From: JAQVHD01 sp035369485
GTDB lineage: Bacteria > Patescibacteriota > Minisyncoccia > UBA6257 > JAAZHW01
Assembly: GCA_035369485.1 (NCBI GenBank)
Contig: DAOSMC010000018.1
Location: 1 to 7,466 of the forward strand
Direction: 5' to 3'
DNA: 7,466 bases
Part shown: piece by piece, positions 5,068 to 7,466 of the stretch
Position numbering within the stretch: position 1 is the stretch's first letter
Layout: every line of letters starts with the position of its first letter
Program-made: the position numbers and the translations under genes
The notes under the pieces: model-generated
What the model was told of the DNA's origin: nothing
What the model saw: the letters and a program-made list of their open reading frames with translations, nothing else
Databases searched by the model: none

Positions 5068-5883
5068 ATTTTATCAGTTTGGGAGCGTATATCTGATGCG
5101 CTCCAAAGGGAATGGGTTGACAAGTCTCGAAAGGGGCTTGTCGAAGGCGTGCAGGTGGATCGGGAAAGGAAACAGCTCAAAGCCCAATGTATTATTTCGT
5201 CGCAGAACGAGGTGGTTCCAGTCGTACGGATGGATAAGCGGCCTGACTGGTTTAGAATTTCCATTAGGGTGCCGAGCTGGAGGAAAATTGTGGCAGTTAC
5301 GGAAGATAGAATTTTGTATCCCATTGAAAAAGAGGGATACAAGTTACTCTTCTTTCGGAACGCCACAGTACTCGAGTTCTGTCGCGGCCTTCTTTCCGCC
5401 ACTTACTATGCTGTAAGAGCAGAAGGCAGCAGATTCTTTTTAATTGAATCTTCTCGCTTCGAGCTGGGAGTCCCTCGTTTTATTGAAACGAGGGAAGGAA
5501 TTCGTGATTTTCTGGTTGAAAATCATATCCCGCAAGACCTGCTTGAACCGGCGCTCGAGTTGATCCAGAAGCAGAAGAAGGATTTTTCCAATCCTGTTTG
5601 GAAAGAAGGACTGGAAAAATCTAAGGTTAAGCCTTCACAAAAAGTGGAGGTACCGAAGGAGATTCGACCAGCAATGAAAGTTCCGAGGCAACCGGAAGAA
5701 AAGGCCCCAATAGAAGTTCCTATGAAAACTTCCGATGAGCCAGCAAAGCTCCGTCGCTCTCCTAAAAAGCGGGAGCGGCGGGAACGAGATGAAAAGCCTC
5801 GCCGGCTACGATTCCAGATGGACGGTGATGACGTAGAATTTCGGGGAGTCAGAGGACTCTCCTTAAAAGATTTAGAAAAGTAA
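5062..5883 (+). CDS. Conserved-looking soluble protein of unknown family with charged linker
   Basis: The product has 273 residues, no signal peptide and no membrane segment. Residues 1-170 look like a folded alpha/beta domain with many Trp, Arg and aromatic positions (SVWERISDALQREW, RPDWFRISIRVPSWRKIVAVTEDRILYPI, LEFCRGLLSATYYAVRAEGSRFFLIE). Residues about 171-250 form a Lys/Glu/Pro-rich, probably disordered linker ending in a very basic run (RRSPKKRERRERDEKPRR, 231-248). A short conserved-looking end (LRFQMDGDDVEFRGVRGLSLKDLEK) follows. The basic run could bind nucleic acid, which is inference only. I do not recognise the family. Sampled GC is about 50%, with frequent CGG, AGG, CTC, GTC and TCC codons, unlike the AT-rich neighbours. 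The coding strand is also full of inverted repeats. The AGGAGG at 5049 sets the start, and a terminator follows the stop by 7 bases. Confidence 0.78.
   Translation: MKILSVWERISDALQREWVDKSRKGLVEGVQVDRERKQLKAQCIISSQNEVVPVVRMDKRPDWFRISIRVPSWRKIVAVTEDRILYPIEKEGYKLLFFRNATVLEFCRGLLSATYYAVRAEGSRFFLIESSRFELGVPRFIETREGIRDFLVENHIPQDLLEPALELIQKQKKDFSNPVWKEGLEKSKVKPSQKVEVPKEIRPAMKVPRQPEEKAPIEVPMKTSDEPAKLRRSPKKRERRERDEKPRRLRFQMDGDDVEFRGVRGLSLKDLEK
5078..5862 (+). other. Cluster of stem-loop-forming inverted repeats inside the unknown CDS
   Basis: Stems read directly from the sequence are: 5082-5087/5099-5104 (6 bp, plus TTT/AAA outside a bulge); 5119-5128/5133-5142 (10 bp with two G-U and a GAAA tetraloop); 5218-5223/5245-5250 (6 bp); 5314-5322/5334-5342 (9 bp perfect); 5431-5436/5446-5451 (6 bp); 5471-5480/5486-5495 (10 bp perfect, 5-base loop); 5505-5512/5518-5525 (8 bp perfect, 5-base loop); 5581-5590/5612-5621 (10 bp perfect, with a further 4-bp stem inside); 5713-5718/5727-5732 (6 bp); 5751-5761/5771-5781 (11 bp with two G-U); 5843-5850/5855-5862 (8 bp with one G-U). 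Almost none overlap, so all could form together in one mRNA. Biological meaning is not established. Confidence 0.6.
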
Positions 5884-5888
5884 AAAAT

Positions 5889-5927
5889 AAGCGGCTTTGT
5901 TCGAAGAACAAAGCCGCTTTTTATTTT
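5889..5927. terminator. Strong intrinsic terminator after the unknown operon
   Basis: GCGGCTTTGTTC (5891-5902) and GAACAAAGCCGC (5906-5917) make a 12-bp perfect stem with a 3-base GAA loop, extended by AA/TT. It is followed by TTTTTATTTT (5918-5927). An A-run ahead of the stem (5882-5887) means it could also work on the other strand. It begins 7 bases after the stop at 5883. Confidence 0.92.
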
Positions 5928-5950
5928 ATATTAATAAAAAGCGGGTGTAG

Positions 5951-5987
5951 TGGCGGCGAAAAATTTCAGAGAAATTTTTCGCCGCCA
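5951..5987. repeat. Long perfect hairpin palindrome, copy 2
   Basis: A 17-bp perfect inverted repeat (arms 5951-5967 and 5971-5987) surrounds an AGA loop. It has the same plan as 1971-2009: GC-rich outer half with GCGGCG (5953-5958), then an A-run and T-run closed by C-G. Aligned without gaps, the arms of the two copies differ at 5 of 17 positions, and each difference is matched in the opposite arm. It lies 24 bases past the T-run of the terminator and has no T-run of its own. Confidence 0.85.
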
Positions 5988-6041
5988 GTCGTCTTGGATG
6001 CGTAATACAATTCAGCGCTTTGTACAACTAAATAAAAAAAT

Positions 6042-6069
6042 TTGAAATTTTTAAATTTTATGATAAAAT
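6042..6069 (+). promoter_or_regulatory. Candidate promoter of ftsH
   Basis: TTGAAA (6042-6047) and TAAAAT (6064-6069) are 16 bases apart. Transcription would start near 6076, leaving about 19 bases before the ATG at 6095. No Shine-Dalgarno sequence is visible in that leader. The area is almost all A and T, so other -10 choices (for example TATAAC at 6085-6090) remain possible. Confidence 0.4.
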
Positions 6070-6094
6070 AATAAAATATAAACTTATAACACCT

Positions 6095-6173
6095 ATGAAA
6101 AATTTATTAAAAAATATTGCTATTGGAATTTTGATTTTTTTAATTTTGAGTACCATTTTTTCTTATTTCTGGA
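6095..6173 (+). CDS. ftsH: FtsH N-terminal fragment (first membrane helix), cut by assembly gap
   Basis: Twenty-six codons are visible before the gap. They encode a short basic start (MKNLLKN) and one hydrophobic helix (about residues 8-25), the usual beginning of FtsH. The extracytoplasmic domain, the second membrane helix and the start of the ATPase domain should lie in the missing sequence. Assignment rests on position and on the FtsH body after the gap. The visible part alone would not identify the gene. Confidence 0.7.
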
Positions 6174-6273
6174 NNNNNNNNNNNNNNNNNNNNNNNNNNN
6201 NNNNNNNNNNNNNNNNNNNNNNNNNNNNNNNNNNNNNNNNNNNNNNNNNNNNNNNNNNNNNNNNNNNNNNNNN
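6174..6273. other. Assembly gap of exactly 100 N
   Basis: All bases from 6174 to 6273 are N. Exactly 100 N is the common placeholder for a gap of unknown length. The reading frames on each side do not agree across 100 bases. FtsH proteins also usually need about 120 residues between these two points, so the real missing piece is probably a few hundred bases. Confidence 0.95.
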
Positions 6274-7466
6274 TTTAAAGATGTAGCTGATTTAGACGAA
6301 GCTAAACAGGAATTAATGGAAGTAGTAGAGTTTCTTAAAAATCCAAAGAAGTTTTTAGATGTTGGCGCAAAAATTCCGCGCGGTGTTTTATTAATGGGGC
6401 CGCCGGGGTCTGGAAAAACATTATTAGCTCGAGCAGTAGCAGGCGAGGCGGGCGTGCCATTTTTTCATATTTCAGGCGCAGAATTTGTAGAGCTTTTTGT
6501 TGGAGTTGGTGCGAGTCGAGTTCGCGATGCTTTCACTACTGCCAAGCGAGCCGCGCCTTCCATTTTATTTATTGATGAAATTGATGCTGTTGGACGAGAA
6601 AGAGGTGCGGGTTTAGGCGGAGGTCATGATGAGCGCGAACAAACACTCAATCAGATTTTAGTAGAAATGGACGGATTTGATAGAGAAACGAATGTGATTG
6701 TGATGGCAGCGACTAACCGCCCAGATATTTTGGATCCAGCGCTTTTAAGACCAGGCAGGTTTGATCGCCGAATTGTTTTAGACCTTCCGGATTTAATTGG
6801 ACGAGAAGAAATTCTAAAAATTCATTGTCGAGGCAAAATGTTAGAGAATGGCGTTGATTTAAGGCGAGTGGCAGAGCGAACACCTGGTTTTTCCGGAGCA
6901 GACTTAGCAAATTTAGTTAACGAAGCGGCAATTTTAGCAGCGCGTCGCAATAAAAAAGAAATTGGGCAGTCTGAACTTTTAGAGTCAATAGAAAAAGTAA
7001 TTTTGGGACCAGAAAGAAAGAGCCGTTATATTTCCGATAAAGAGAAACACATTATTGCTTATCATGAAGCTGGTCATGCTTTGGTTACTTACTACTCACC
7101 CGACGCTGATCCTGTTCAGAAAGTTTCCATTATTGCTCGTGGGCAAGCCGGTGGTTATACATTAAAAATGCCCTTAGAGGATCGTCGTTTACAAACTAGA
7201 AAGCAATTTTTAGCAGAGTTGGCGATTCTTTTAGGTGGTTATACCGCAGAAAAACTTTATTTAGGCGATATCTCTACTGGCGCTGCAAATGATTTGAAAG
7301 AAGCATCAGAGCTTGCTCGGAAATTAGTAATGCAATTTGGAATGTCTGAGAAATTAGGACCAGTTACTTTTGGCAAAACAGAAGAAATGATCTTTTTGGG
7401 GCGAGAAATCTCAACAGTAAGAAATTATTCAGAGGAAACAGCAGAAAAAATTGATAAAGAAGTAGC
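6274..7466 (+). CDS. ftsH: ATP-dependent zinc metalloprotease FtsH, AAA+ and peptidase domains, partial at both ends
   Basis: FtsH is a membrane-bound hexamer that pulls out and degrades damaged membrane proteins and some regulators. The frame opens at FKDVADLDEAK, the start of the AAA+ domain. Walker A is GPPGSGKT (6397-6420), followed by the pore region FVGVGASRVRD. Walker B is ILFIDE (6562-6579). The second region of homology begins at AATNRPD (6706) and includes the arginines of RPGRFDRR. The peptidase domain has the zinc motif HEAGH (7063-7077), and the third metal ligand is probably the Asp at 7291-7293 in STGAANDL. All key catalytic residues are present, so the enzyme should be active. 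DVAD replaces the usual DVAG at the domain start. The gene runs off the right edge within the peptidase domain. Confidence 0.97.

Noticed and set aside
4908..5402. A 164-codon open frame on the minus strand
   Set aside because: It runs antisense across the end of the small membrane gene and the first part of the 273-residue gene, has no ribosome site and gives no recognisable domain. The higher GC of this part makes long antisense frames more likely by chance.
5096..5416. A 106-codon + strand frame inside the unknown CDS
   Set aside because: It is a different frame of the same bases and lacks a ribosome site. The longer frame has a perfect AGGAGG and ends just before a terminator.
1..7466. 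CRISPR array, tRNA, rRNA, insertion sequence or prophage genes
   Set aside because: No regularly spaced direct repeats, tRNA-like cloverleaf with a CCA-type end, rRNA-like stretch, transposase or integrase motif was seen on either strand by eye.

Overview
The window looks like a chromosomal segment of a Patescibacteria (CPR) genome, probably Parcubacteria-like. This is inferred from style, not from a marker gene. Most of it is AT-rich (about 33-38% GC by eye in sampled stretches). The proteins resemble families I associate with such genomes: an O-antigen-ligase-like membrane protein with a long helical tail, a membrane-anchored DsbA-like oxidoreductase, a small glutaredoxin, a PAS histidine kinase with an HQMRTP H-box, and FtsH. 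Most starts lack a Shine-Dalgarno sequence. TGA acts as a stop at 5000-5002, so nothing suggests recoding of UGA. All supported genes are on the + strand.

Layout. 1-1914: the 3' part of an O-antigen ligase family gene, open to the left edge. 1915-2106: a spacer with a long perfect hairpin (1971-2009) and a candidate promoter. 2107-3149: a two-gene thiol-redox operon (DsbA-like protein, then glutaredoxin, sharing TAATG). 3230-4581: a histidine kinase with no response regulator in view; its best promoter puts the transcript start on or next to the ATG, so the mRNA may be leaderless. 4714-5922: a self-contained transcription unit with a strong promoter, a hairpin at the predicted 5' end, a 62-residue two-helix membrane protein, a structured spacer, a 273-residue soluble protein of unknown family, and a strong intrinsic terminator. 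5951-5987: a second long hairpin of the same design as the first. 6095-7466: ftsH, interrupted by a 100-N assembly gap and cut by the right edge.

The most unusual part is 4714-5922. Both of its genes start with the same 19-base ribosome-binding/start sequence. The second gene has about 50% GC with codon use unlike its neighbours, and it contains many inverted repeats, including three perfect stems of 9-10 bp. I recognise neither protein. A heavily folded mRNA, with a selected structure or a function at RNA level, is a reasonable hypothesis and is testable.

The other genes fit ordinary cell-envelope work: surface glycan assembly, oxidative folding outside the membrane, thiol reduction in the cytoplasm, signal sensing at the membrane, and membrane protein quality control by FtsH.
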